This document shows positions 9,120 through 17,578 of a DNA stretch of 42,135 bases, one piece after another. Each line of letters begins with the position of its first letter. The stretch's first letter is position 1. The notes under the pieces were generated by a model. It saw nothing but the letters and a program-made list of their open reading frames with translations. It was not told where the DNA came from and made no database searches. Both the position numbers and the translations under genes were made by a program. Origin of the DNA: Bacillus sp. FJAT-29790 (GTDB lineage: Bacteria > Bacillota > Bacilli > Bacillales > Cytobacillaceae); contig NZ_JAHNZZ010000006.1 in NCBI RefSeq assembly GCF_019039215.1, forward strand, positions 71,912-114,046, written 5' to 3'.

Positions 9120-9335
9120 TTCGACAAATAGTAGTTTTAGTCAAAAAAACTGAAAATGATTAAAAAGCCCTGCTAATTGTAATCTTTGTCACATTATTCA
9201 GAGGGAAAATTACATATTTATTTCTGATTTGAATAAAAAGTGACAATCGGACTGGATATTGATAGTTCATTACTCCTATAAAATACCCTTATTTCAAGGT
9301 ATTTGCAGGAAAAATATAACAGACGTAATTCGACA
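9120..9335 (-). promoter_or_regulatory. Two Spo0A-box-like sites
   Basis: TTCGACA occurs at 9120-9126 and 9329-9335. Both are the reverse complement of the 0A-box core TGTCGAA and both are followed by AAA, matching the fuller TTTGTCGAA form. They flank the region upstream of the best promoter before the Tad operon. A 7-base core occurs by chance every several kb, so the pair is suggestive only. The rest of 9033-9629 has no gene. Confidence 0.35.
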
Positions 9336-9351
9336 AAAAATATGGAAGTAT

Positions 9352-9380
9352 TTGACCGAAATGTGAGTAGATGGTACTAA
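9352..9380 (+). promoter_or_regulatory. Candidate sigma-A promoter for the VWA/Tad operon
   Basis: TTGACC (9352-9357), 17 bases, TACTAA (9375-9380). The core TTTGACCGAAATGTGA is repeated almost exactly upstream of the transglutaminase lipoprotein at 27811-27826. About 250 bases of leader, including a MITE, would follow before the first gene. Confidence 0.45.
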
Positions 9381-9442
9381 ATATATAGGTAAAAATTTTT
9401 TAGAATAAATTGGATATTTTAAAAACCGAAATGATTTAATGA

Positions 9443-9532
9443 AGGCTATTTTTGTAAACTTTGTTGTTTTTTTATATGGAAATCAACGGGTAAACTTTAA
9501 AGGCTAAAAACAACCATATATGCGAACAGCCT
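9443..9532. mobile_element. Short MITE, 90 bp, with 6-bp target duplication
   Basis: Starts AGGCTATTTTTGTAAAC and ends ATATATGCGAACAGCCT, imperfect terminal inverted repeats of roughly 30 bases. The direct repeat TAATGA flanks it exactly (9437-9442 and 9533-9538). It has the same ends and the same internal GGAAATCAACGGG as the 292-bp element at 34577-34868, so it is an internally deleted copy of that family. It lies in the leader of the VWA/Tad operon. Confidence 0.8.
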
Positions 9533-9629
9533 TAATGAAATAAAAACATACGTTAGTGCTGTCATTCAATTTATGACCTTTAAGCAAAAAAGAAAAAAGA
9601 CAAATCGAATGTAAAAGGGGGTATAAAGC

Positions 9630-10964
9630 TTGAAGTTAAAACATATTTCGCTCATTATTATGAGCCTTTTCTTTGTCATTTCTGGATGTTCAATCGCTGA
9701 AACAACTGATAAAGAAAAGAATTCAAATCAAGAAGAGGAAAAGAATCCGAAGGAAAAGGAGAAAAAAACGGTTGAAAAGATTGAATATCCCGTGGCCGCA
9801 ACCGAACCAGAAGAAATTGTCCGCCAGCCAATTGGCATAAAAATGGTAGGAGTGTATTCGGATACGAATGTAAATAATGTTGACCCAGATTTCGAGCATC
9901 TAATGGCTGGATTCGGAACAGAGGGGCTTGGGAGTGAGGAAATCTTCAATGGGCTCGTGCACTGGTTTGGGGTAGACTATTCACTTGCCTATGAGACTCT
10001 TGCAAAATATGAGCCAGATTTTGGCGAGCTCGATTTGACAAAAGAAAAGAAAAAAACAAAAAATATTGCCATACATATTGACTCAAGCGGAAGCATGGCA
10101 GCAGCTGTGCCTGGCGGAGAAAAAATGAAATTAGCAAAAGAATCGGTAAGAAATTTTGGCTCAAGCTTGCCAGCGGATGCATTCATTTCTTTACGTGCAT
10201 ACGGACATAAGGGATCGGGGAAAAATGAAGAAAAAGCCATGTCCTGCTCCAGCACAGAAATGATGTACGAAACAAACACTTTTGATGAAACCTTGTTTAA
10301 TGAGGCGTTAAATAAATTTAAGCCAAGTGGATGGACCCCATTAGCCGCCGCTATTCAATCCGCCTACGATGATTTAAAGATTAAAGCGGGAGAAGAAACA
10401 GAAAATATCCTATATATAATCAGTGATGGGGTGGAGACCTGTGATGGAAACCCAGTGGAGGAAGCTAAGAAGCTAGCAGAATCTGATTTACAAGTAAAGA
10501 TTAATATTATTGGCTTTGATGTGGATGACGCTGGCCAAAAGCAGCTGAAAGAAGCGGCAGCTGCAAGCAACGGAAATTATTATACAGTCAATACAAAAAT
10601 AGAATTAGAGAATGCTTTTAAGAAGCTAATGGAAGAAGCAGCAAGTAGCATTGCCAAAAACCAGCGGCGAGCGGTAAACGGCATAAATGTAAATTTTCGT
10701 ACAGCTGATTTATTCCAACATTTACGAGGAATAGAATCTGCATTTAAGAAAGTTGTCAATTTAGAAAAAAAACTTTTTGAAGGGGCCTTATGGATGCTTG
10801 AAAAAGACGAGAAAATTGAAAACACAGCTGTGAATGAAATCAAAGAAAAGCTTAAGGAACGACACGACTCATTGCACGATTATGCCGAAAGCCTCGGAGA
10901 TCAAGGAAGAGAGAAGATCGATCTTAAGAGGGAAGAATTATTTAGGATTATTGATGAAAGTTAA
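9630..10964 (+). CDS. VWA-domain lipoprotein, first gene of the Tad operon
   Basis: 444 residues from a TTG start with GGGGGT just upstream. Signal peptide with lipobox ISGC (Cys20), a charged Lys/Glu linker (about 25-50), then a von Willebrand A domain. The metal-binding MIDAS is complete: DSSGSM (from Asp151), GWTPLAAAI, and SDGVETCDG. After the VWA domain comes an alpha-helical charged tail (about 335-444). VWA domains bind protein partners through a divalent metal, so an extracellular adhesion or assembly role is likely. It is 37 bases from the next gene and appears to open the Tad operon. A paralogue lies at 23281-24642, on the other side of the toxin locus. Confidence 0.88.
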   Translation: MKLKHISLIIMSLFFVISGCSIAETTDKEKNSNQEEEKNPKEKEKKTVEKIEYPVAATEPEEIVRQPIGIKMVGVYSDTNVNNVDPDFEHLMAGFGTEGLGSEEIFNGLVHWFGVDYSLAYETLAKYEPDFGELDLTKEKKKTKNIAIHIDSSGSMAAAVPGGEKMKLAKESVRNFGSSLPADAFISLRAYGHKGSGKNEEKAMSCSSTEMMYETNTFDETLFNEALNKFKPSGWTPLAAAIQSAYDDLKIKAGEETENILYIISDGVETCDGNPVEEAKKLAESDLQVKINIIGFDVDDAGQKQLKEAAAASNGNYYTVNTKIELENAFKKLMEEAASSIAKNQRRAVNGINVNFRTADLFQHLRGIESAFKKVVNLEKKLFEGALWMLEKDEKIENTAVNEIKEKLKERHDSLHDYAESLGDQGREKIDLKREELFRIIDES

Positions 10965-11001
10965 TTGTTAAATTGCTTGAAAAAGGAAGAGAGGATTCAA
11001 T

Positions 11002-11703
11002 GTGCAAATAATCATAATCGATGAATCTTTAGGATTACCGAAGTGTGTAGCAGCGTCTGCTTTAATTAGGAGTCCCAAATTGAAAAATGATTTTTCTTTA
11101 GAGGATTTCTTAAACGGCAGTAAAAAAACAATCAGTCGGAAGCTGCCAGTTGTCAAACGGACACTACAGGACGAATTAAGTGATATAGATCAATGGTTAA
11201 AAGAGTATAAAGAAGTTTTTTATGTTTATGATTCATTTATCACTAACAAAGAGTATATTAACAGATTAAAAAATTGGTATTTTCCTCACCATAAACTTAT
11301 CACATTAGATGGTGCGACCAATAAATCTACAGCTATTTATTTGCTTCAGAAAATTAAGGAAGGGGAGAGAATTCTCCCCTCGTTTATTCCCTTACAACGA
11401 TTCACAATTACAAATCACTTGAATTATATTTCACCTTCTAATTACTTCAAGATAAATAAAAAGAGAAAGGTGAATAACAAATACTATCTCTTGGATAGCT
11501 TTTCAAAAGAGGTGCTTCATTCAGGAACAAAAGAAGAGCTAATTACAAAGGTTCAAGAAATGAATCAATTAAGTCCGATTTTTATGACATCAAGAGAGAA
11601 GCTTGACATGGATTTAGCATCTGTATCATTTTTTCAGCTTGAAGAAATAAGTTTGCCTCTTAGCTCTGATTATATTGACATTTTCATGGCTGAAGAGCAA
11701 TAG
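11002..11703 (+). CDS. Unknown protein in the Tad operon
   Basis: 233 residues from a GTG start with GAGAGGA upstream. I do not recognise the family. There is no signal peptide and no membrane helix. It starts MQIIIIDESLGLPKCVAAS, which looks like a beta strand followed by an acidic turn. Further on come a charged helical stretch (QDELSDIDQWLKEYKEVFYVYD) and a basic patch (KINKKRKVNNK). It lies between a VWA lipoprotein and CpaB with short gaps, so it is probably a cytoplasmic accessory of pilus assembly. That is inference from position. Confidence 0.6.
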   Translation: MQIIIIDESLGLPKCVAASALIRSPKLKNDFSLEDFLNGSKKTISRKLPVVKRTLQDELSDIDQWLKEYKEVFYVYDSFITNKEYINRLKNWYFPHHKLITLDGATNKSTAIYLLQKIKEGERILPSFIPLQRFTITNHLNYISPSNYFKINKKRKVNNKYYLLDSFSKEVLHSGTKEELITKVQEMNQLSPIFMTSREKLDMDLASVSFFQLEEISLPLSSDYIDIFMAEEQ

Positions 11704-11730
11704 ATAAAGAAAATAATGGAGTGACAATGG

Positions 11731-12507
11731 ATGATCGATGCTAAAAGGAAAGCAATAATATTTTTAACTAGTTCTTTTTTACTGGCAATTGTTGCAGCTG
11801 GGGTTATTCTTGTTCAAATCAATCAAGCTCAGCAAAAATTAGGAAAAACGATTGCGGTAGCTGCTGCTGCCAAAGACATTAAATCCTATCATGAAATTAA
11901 AGAAACAGACATAGAGTGGATACAGCTTCCACAATCAAGTGCCTATTCATCTTTAATTACGAGTGAAAAGGATTTTAAAGACGCAATATCAGTGGCGGCA
12001 GTAAAAAAAGGAGAACTTCTCACAAAAGCACTTGTCCGTAAAAAATTAGATATCCCTATTAATGATCGGGTCGTTTGGCTGAATGCAACAAAAATTGTTT
12101 TAATCGACCAGGATGTTGCTGTAGGGGATCTTGTAGATATTATCGTTACAGAGGAAGTAAGTGGAAGTTTAAGTACGAAAAGACAATTTCAAAATACTAG
12201 CGTTGTTCAAGTGGATGAGCAGAATGAAGGACCCCCGAGAATAAAGATTTCTTTAACCGTTGAGAATGCCGAAAAAATTATTCATTATCAAAATTCTGCT
12301 GTGCAAATAAGGGTATTACGAGTAAATCAAGCTACTTCAGGTGAAAAAAACCTAAAAGAAGTAAATGAACAGAAAGCACCCAAAAATGAACAAGAAAATG
12401 CAAACACAAAGCCACTAGAAGCGGAAACAATGGAAAATAATAATGCGGAAACTGAAAAACCAGCAGAACAAAATCAACAAGAACAATCTCCTGGTGAGCC
12501 AAAATGA
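11731..12507 (+). CDS. cpaB: Flp pilus assembly protein CpaB/RcpC-like, SAF domain
   Basis: 258 residues. One N-terminal membrane helix (about 8-28), then a SAF/CpaB domain (TIAVAAAAKDIKSYHEIKETDIEW ... AAVKKGELLTKALV) and the RcpC-like part (NDRVVWLNATKIVLIDQDVAVGDLVDIIV). The last 45 residues are a low-complexity Asn/Gln/Glu tail. In Gram-negatives CpaB works with the outer-membrane secretin; here no secretin exists, so it probably acts in the wall-membrane space. GGAGTG precedes the ATG. Second or third gene of the assembly operon, followed by cpaE. Confidence 0.85.
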   Translation: MIDAKRKAIIFLTSSFLLAIVAAGVILVQINQAQQKLGKTIAVAAAAKDIKSYHEIKETDIEWIQLPQSSAYSSLITSEKDFKDAISVAAVKKGELLTKALVRKKLDIPINDRVVWLNATKIVLIDQDVAVGDLVDIIVTEEVSGSLSTKRQFQNTSVVQVDEQNEGPPRIKISLTVENAEKIIHYQNSAVQIRVLRVNQATSGEKNLKEVNEQKAPKNEQENANTKPLEAETMENNNAETEKPAEQNQQEQSPGEPK

Positions 12508-12552
12508 GACAAAAAAATAAACGAAGAAAGAAGTTTTGGAAGGGTGCATGAA

Positions 12553-13671
12553 ATGAGTGCATATAAAGGGCTGCTAATTACAAAAGATTTAGAATGGAGC
12601 GAACTCATACAACAGCTACTTGAAAATGAGAATATAGATATTACGGTCATGCCAGAATGGAAAAGAACTTTCCAGGAGCAGCAAAGTTATCATTATATTT
12701 TTGCTGATATGGATTCCATAGAAAATCCGGAATTGCTTAAAAATAATTCAAAAAGCAGCATGATTGCCCTTACAAGAGACCATGATTTTCTTCTCGCAAG
12801 AACATGGCTTGTCTCAGGAGCAAAGGATGTCATTGTATTTCCAGATGAAAAGGAACGACTAATTGAATTGGTTAGATACACTAGAGATCAATTCCGACTG
12901 CAGGCAGAAACAAGCTTGGGATACGGGACAGGTCAGGTCCATGCTTTTTACAGCGCAAAAGGTGGAAGCGGAAAAACGCTTTTATCAGCAATAGCAGCTC
13001 AGTCTCTAAGCATTCATCACAATTTAAAGGTGTTATTAATTGATATGGATGCCCAATTCGGAACCGTCGATTCCCTTTTTGGTTTACAGCCAATAAGATC
13101 GTACCATGATTTAATTCCGGTAATGGAAGAACTAGATATTAGACATATCCAGAATGTATCTAATGTTCATGAAGAAACGAAAGTATCAATATTAACAGGT
13201 CCAGCGAATCCAGCGATTGCACAGACGATTCCTGATGAATTAATGACCAAAATTATTAACGTTGCTAGCAATCATTATGATTATATTATTCTAGATTTGC
13301 CAACGAATATTGATAATCTCACCTTTACAGGTCTGAGCCTAGCTCAGCATATTCATTACATTATGACCCCAGATAGTTTAGGAATGAGGGCATATAAATA
13401 TGCAGAGGACCTATTTGAACGTTACCAAATAGGAAGAGGAGATCAATACTCCTTGATTGTCAACCGTAATCACCCTAAATCTGAGTTAACGGTTAAGGAT
13501 ATCGTGAAGATTATCGGAAGAGACGTTCAAGGAACAGTAAGTGGCGATTATTTTGCCATTCAGCCTTTCTTGAATATGGGGGAGAGCTTCTTTAAGAAAA
13601 AGAAGGATAAAGGTACGACTAAAGTTACGAAGGATATGAAGAAATACATTGATGAAATACTAAAGCGTTAA
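12553..13671 (+). CDS. cpaE: Pilus assembly ATPase CpaE/TadZ, MinD/ParA type
   Basis: About 372 residues. An N-terminal receiver-like domain (about 1-115) without a clear phosphorylation site is followed by a MinD/ParA-type ATPase domain. The deviant Walker A is SAKGGSGKTLLS (from residue 134), then VLLIDMDAQFGTVDSLFGL and DYIILDLPTN. TadZ proteins place the Tad machine in the cell. I choose ATG 12553, with GGAAGGG at 12538-12544, over the GTG at 12544. It lies in the Tad operon, 16 bases before cpaF. Confidence 0.9.
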   Translation: MSAYKGLLITKDLEWSELIQQLLENENIDITVMPEWKRTFQEQQSYHYIFADMDSIENPELLKNNSKSSMIALTRDHDFLLARTWLVSGAKDVIVFPDEKERLIELVRYTRDQFRLQAETSLGYGTGQVHAFYSAKGGSGKTLLSAIAAQSLSIHHNLKVLLIDMDAQFGTVDSLFGLQPIRSYHDLIPVMEELDIRHIQNVSNVHEETKVSILTGPANPAIAQTIPDELMTKIINVASNHYDYIILDLPTNIDNLTFTGLSLAQHIHYIMTPDSLGMRAYKYAEDLFERYQIGRGDQYSLIVNRNHPKSELTVKDIVKIIGRDVQGTVSGDYFAIQPFLNMGESFFKKKKDKGTTKVTKDMKKYIDEILKR

Positions 13672-13687
13672 CGTAAGGAGTGAAAAA

Positions 13688-15028
13688 ATGTCCTGGGTTG
13701 AAAAAGCTTCTGCATTAGGAACGAAGCAATCATCGCTACAGCATGACTGGAGCATATCAGAATCACAAGTTGACCAATTGGTTAAACACTACAAGTCCCG
13801 TTTAATTAAAGAAGCGAATCTGGAAAACATTACGACATTAACTCCGATAGATCGCAAGCGAACGATTGAGCGCTTAGTAAAACAAATGATAGACGAGGAA
13901 AAAGTAATTATCACAACTGATCAAATGGATCAGATCATACAACAAATCATCAATGAATCAGTGGGCTACGGTCCTCTTGAAAGCTTACTGCGGGATGAAT
14001 CCATTACAGAGATCATGGTGAATGGTGCTTATGAAGTATTTATAGAGCGACAAGGGAAATTGGAAAAAAGCAATGTACGTTTTAAAGATAATGAACATGT
14101 GAGACATATTATCGATCGTATTATCGCCCCACTTGGAAGAAGAATTGATGAGAGCTCACCAATGGTGGATGCTCGTTTAATGGATGGAAGCCGTGTAAAT
14201 GCCGTTATTCCGCCAATCAGCGTTGATGGTCCATCCATTTCAATCAGGAAGTTTAAGAAAGACCCTTATTCATTAGAGGACCTGATGAAATTTGGCAGTT
14301 TTTCAGAAGAAATGGCTCAATTCTTGAAAGCCGCGGTCAAAGCGAAAGCAAATATTTTAGTTTCCGGTGGTACGGGAAGTGGAAAAACAACACTGCTTAA
14401 TGTCCTTTCAGATTCTATTCCAAAAGGGGAAAGAATCGTGACGATTGAAGATATGGCCGAATTGAGGTTAACGTACGATAACATTGTCAGACTGGAAGGG
14501 CGTCCTCCGAATATGGAGGGAAAAGGCGAAGTGACGATTAGGCATTTAGTTAAGAATGCTCTACGGATGCGTCCAGATCGTGTTATTGTCGGTGAGGTTC
14601 GAGGCTCAGAGGCAATCGATATGCTACAGGCAATGAATACCGGTCATGAAGGGTCATTGACAACGATTCACGCAAACAGTCCAAAAGATGCTTTAGGTCG
14701 ACTTGAATCCATGGTAATTATGTCTGGATTGCCATTAACCGTTGAGGTTATTCGAGGATATTTTGTCGGAGCACTAGATCTAATTGTGCAAACATCTCGA
14801 TTTTCTGATGGTAGAAGAAGAATTGTCAATATTGCTGAGCTTGTTGAAGGAAATGGAGAAATATTTGCGAAAGATATATTCCGATTTAATAGACGGGCAA
14901 CACTCCCTGATGGAACAATTCTTGGGGAATTTGAAGGCACAAGTTATGTTCCTAAAATATATCAGCGTTTTATCTCATATGGGATTGAAGTTCCTAAATC
15001 TGTGATAGAGGCTGGTGCCCTCAAATGA
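13688..15028 (+). CDS. cpaF: Pilus assembly/secretion ATPase CpaF/TadA
   Basis: 446 residues, a typical type II/IV secretion ATPase of the Tad branch. N-terminal helical domain, then ESVGYGPLESLLRDESITEIMVNG as in CpaF. Walker A is GGTGSGKTTLLN (from residue 227); the Asp box is VTIEDMAELRL; VIVGEVRGSEAIDMLQAMNTGHEGSLTTIHAN holds the Walker B and His box. It powers pilus extension. AAGGAG sits before the ATG. The stop overlaps the tadB start by four bases (ATGA), which suggests coupled translation. Confidence 0.95.
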   Translation: MSWVEKASALGTKQSSLQHDWSISESQVDQLVKHYKSRLIKEANLENITTLTPIDRKRTIERLVKQMIDEEKVIITTDQMDQIIQQIINESVGYGPLESLLRDESITEIMVNGAYEVFIERQGKLEKSNVRFKDNEHVRHIIDRIIAPLGRRIDESSPMVDARLMDGSRVNAVIPPISVDGPSISIRKFKKDPYSLEDLMKFGSFSEEMAQFLKAAVKAKANILVSGGTGSGKTTLLNVLSDSIPKGERIVTIEDMAELRLTYDNIVRLEGRPPNMEGKGEVTIRHLVKNALRMRPDRVIVGEVRGSEAIDMLQAMNTGHEGSLTTIHANSPKDALGRLESMVIMSGLPLTVEVIRGYFVGALDLIVQTSRFSDGRRRIVNIAELVEGNGEIFAKDIFRFNRRATLPDGTILGEFEGTSYVPKIYQRFISYGIEVPKSVIEAGALK

Positions 15029-15957
15029 ACTTGGCGTGGGGATTGTTAACAGGAAGTATATTTAGCTTTTTAGCCGGAATATTTTTCTTCTCATCGAGCC
15101 GGAAAACGCGAGATTCATATAAGAGGATGGATAACTGGTTCGATATAGAGAAAGAATCGGACCGAAAAAGCTTTGTACTGCTCATCGGTGATAAATATGA
15201 TTCTTCTGAACTTGCATCAGAGCTAAAGAAAAAGCTTATACAAGGAAATATATCTTTAAAGCCTTCCGAATATATGGGAATTTATATATTTTTATTAGCT
15301 TTATTGGCTTTTGTGAATCATTTTCTATTCGGGCTATATCTTTTAATGGCTGTCCTTGTAGGCTATCTAGTGATCTCCATTGGATCTAGATTATATTTAA
15401 ACTCCAGGAAAAACAAACGGACAGAAAGCTTTAATAAGCAGCTTCCTGAAATATGCAGGATGATGTCAAATGGAATCAAAGCAGGGCAAACGATTCCACA
15501 AGCTATTGAAATGGTAGGCAGGGATATGAAGGATCCAAGCCAATCAGAGTTTCGAAAAATGAATTACCAATTCAAATTAGGTGATAGTTTAGAGATGGTT
15601 TTGAACCAGTTCAGGGAGAGAGTAGCAAGCAATGATATTAATATCTTTGTTAGCACTATTCTTATCCAGCAAAAAGTGGGTGGGAATTTAGCGGAGGTCC
15701 TGTCTTCTATGGCAGAAACGCTAGAGGAAAGAAGCCGCGTTCATAAAGAAATACAAACCGTTACAGCAGAAAGTCGATCGATTGCTTATATTTTGGTTGC
15801 CATGCCCTTTTTAATGGTTTTAATGATGAATTTATTTATTAAAGGATTTTTAAATGTTTTGTTCACTCCAATGGGTTTATTAATTTTTGCAGGATTTTCT
15901 GCAGTTGTTTTCATTGCATTTTTCATCATAAAAAGACTTTCGAGTATAAGGGTGTAG
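15025..15957 (+). CDS. tadB: Tad inner-membrane platform protein TadB
   Basis: 310 residues. Membrane helices near the N-terminus, in the middle (MGIYIFLLALLAFVNHFLFGLYLLMAVLVGYLVISIGSRL region) and two at the C-terminus. Between them is the cytoplasmic T2SSF domain (ICRMMSNGIKAGQTIPQAIEMV ... VLSSMAETLEERSRVHKEIQTVTAESR). It forms the membrane platform with TadC on which the CpaF ATPase acts. It overlaps cpaF by four bases. Confidence 0.9.
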   Translation: MNLAWGLLTGSIFSFLAGIFFFSSSRKTRDSYKRMDNWFDIEKESDRKSFVLLIGDKYDSSELASELKKKLIQGNISLKPSEYMGIYIFLLALLAFVNHFLFGLYLLMAVLVGYLVISIGSRLYLNSRKNKRTESFNKQLPEICRMMSNGIKAGQTIPQAIEMVGRDMKDPSQSEFRKMNYQFKLGDSLEMVLNQFRERVASNDINIFVSTILIQQKVGGNLAEVLSSMAETLEERSRVHKEIQTVTAESRSIAYILVAMPFLMVLMMNLFIKGFLNVLFTPMGLLIFAGFSAVVFIAFFIIKRLSSIRV

Positions 15958-15962
15958 GGTAG

Positions 15963-16904
15963 ATGGAACTTTTAGGCTTTTTTTCACTCGTCATGTTTAT
16001 ATTTATATTAATCCTGCTTTTTATCAGCTTTGTATACATCTATTTATATATTGCAAAGAAGGAAAAACTCTTAAAACAGCAAGGATTTCAGCATCGAAAG
16101 GACAAGAAAAAGCAGTCTTTACAGGAAAGAATGATACTCACATTGGTTCTCTGGGGGAAAAAGGCTGGGCCAGTTGGAATCAGGTATCCGTTCTTTGCTG
16201 ATAAAGCTAAACATGAAAGACTGCTAAAGGAGGCTGGAAATCCACTTGAATTAAGTTTGCAGGATTTTTATGGATTTCGCTTTGTATTGGGCTTAATTGG
16301 ATTGGGATTTGGAAGTATATACAGCTTCCTTGGCATGCCTTTGGGATTGCAGGTTCTATTATTATCCATTTTAGGAGGATTCTTAGGACCTAGTGCGTGG
16401 CTGTATTTTAAAGCGAAAAACAGGCAGGAGCTCATCACAATCATGATGCCTGACTTCTTAGATACAGTCAGTGTAACTCTCCAAGCTGGGGTAAGCTTAG
16501 ATAATGCTTTACAGCAGGTTACCCAACAGTTTGAAGGACCTTTGAGCGAAGAAATAGATAGATTTAATAGAGAAATAGATTTAGGTGTTCCAAGAATTAC
16601 GGCCTATCAAAGCTTAATGGACAGAAATTCTTCTAAGGAGTTGCATTCGCTCGTAAATGGCTTAATACAAGGGTCAACTCTTGGAGTTCCAGTGTCTAGA
16701 ACTTTTAAGCTTCAAGCTGATGACCTGCGGGCAACAAGAGGGTTTGTTGCAAAGGAGAAAGCCGCAAAGGCAAGCCCGCAAATTACATTAGTCACTACAT
16801 TTTTTGTGGCACCAGCCGTATTCGGTCTTATTATTGGCCTGCTTGTATTAAACATTATGTACAATCCGGCTGCCTTTGGGTTGGACTCCTTCTTTTTTAA
16901 GTAG
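15963..16904 (+). CDS. tadC: Tad inner-membrane platform protein TadC
   Basis: 313 residues. Same fold class as TadB: an N-terminal helix (5-30), a pair of helices around 105-150, the T2SSF domain (DFLDTVSVTLQAGVSLDNALQQVTQQFEGPLSEEI ... ATRGFVAKEKAAKASPQITLV) and a final helix. It lies five bases after tadB. It pairs with TadB in the export platform. No strong ribosome site is seen, consistent with coupling to tadB. Confidence 0.9.
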   Translation: MELLGFFSLVMFIFILILLFISFVYIYLYIAKKEKLLKQQGFQHRKDKKKQSLQERMILTLVLWGKKAGPVGIRYPFFADKAKHERLLKEAGNPLELSLQDFYGFRFVLGLIGLGFGSIYSFLGMPLGLQVLLLSILGGFLGPSAWLYFKAKNRQELITIMMPDFLDTVSVTLQAGVSLDNALQQVTQQFEGPLSEEIDRFNREIDLGVPRITAYQSLMDRNSSKELHSLVNGLIQGSTLGVPVSRTFKLQADDLRATRGFVAKEKAAKASPQITLVTTFFVAPAVFGLIIGLLVLNIMYNPAAFGLDSFFFK

Positions 16905-16937
16905 AAGGATTATAAGAAAATTTAAGGAGGAATTACA

Positions 16938-17156
16938 ATGTTATTGAAAACTTGGATTAAGGTTAATGGAATTTATTCTCGTTATGTGAAAAATGAAAGA
17001 GGAGCGCAAGCGCTTGAATGGGTTGCTCTAGGTCTTGTTGTATTAGCTGTTATGGGGGCAATTGCTGCTGGTATTAAGGATGATGAAACCGTAGGGAATG
17101 CAGTTATGAAAAAGCTAAGTGATTTAATTAAAAATATCGGCGGTGGCGGTGAGTAA
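16938..17156 (+). CDS. Flp-type pilin, major pilin candidate
   Basis: 72 residues. A type IVb prepilin: a basic leader (KNERG) followed by AQALEWVALGLVVLAVMGAIAAGI, with the Gly-1 cut site, the required Glu at +5 and one hydrophobic helix. The short Gly-rich end (IGGGGE) has no head domain, as in Flp pilins. AAGGAGG at 16924-16930 is the strongest ribosome site in the operon, which suits the most abundant product. No prepilin peptidase gene (TadV/CpaA) is seen in the cluster, so processing must come from elsewhere, perhaps the competence peptidase. Confidence 0.87.
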   Translation: MLLKTWIKVNGIYSRYVKNERGAQALEWVALGLVVLAVMGAIAAGIKDDETVGNAVMKKLSDLIKNIGGGGE

Positions 17157-17188
17157 ATAAAAAATCTTGTTTAGCCGGAGTGAATAAA

Positions 17189-17578
17189 TTGAAAGAGCTT
17201 TTTAAACGTTATGTAAAAAATGAGAAGGGCTCACAGGCCATAGAGTTTGTTGCGATGTTTCCCCTTGTTATATTAGCATTCTTGATTATATGGCAAATTG
17301 CCTTAATCGCTTTTTCACTTGTAGTTGCAGAATCAGCTGCGCGTGATGGTGCTCGTGCAGCTGCCATCCATGATCCCAATTGGGAAAAAGTCGCTAAAAG
17401 ATCAGCTTCTGGTTTTAATGTAACGGTTACGGGGGGACCTGGTAAGGAGGAAGCGAGAGTTATGGTTCATATTAACGCCCCTGTAATTGCTCTCCCTTTT
17501 ATAGCCGATATGAAATTCGACTTTACTGCGGACGCCGTTATGCCAATGGAGGAAGATCCGTATGAGAAAGATAAATAG
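17189..17578 (+). CDS. tadE: TadE-like minor pseudopilin
   Basis: About 129 residues. The leader YVKNEKG is followed by SQAIEFVAMFPLVILAFLIIWQIALIAFSLVVAESAARDGARAAA, the TadE signature, again with Glu at +5 from the cut. The frame opens at GTG 17180, but GGAGTGA at 17177-17183 suits the TTG at 17189 better. The end overlaps the next gene by 17 bases. TadE proteins are minor pilins that help pilus assembly. Confidence 0.88.
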   Translation: MKELFKRYVKNEKGSQAIEFVAMFPLVILAFLIIWQIALIAFSLVVAESAARDGARAAAIHDPNWEKVAKRSASGFNVTVTGGPGKEEARVMVHINAPVIALPFIADMKFDFTADAVMPMEEDPYEKDK

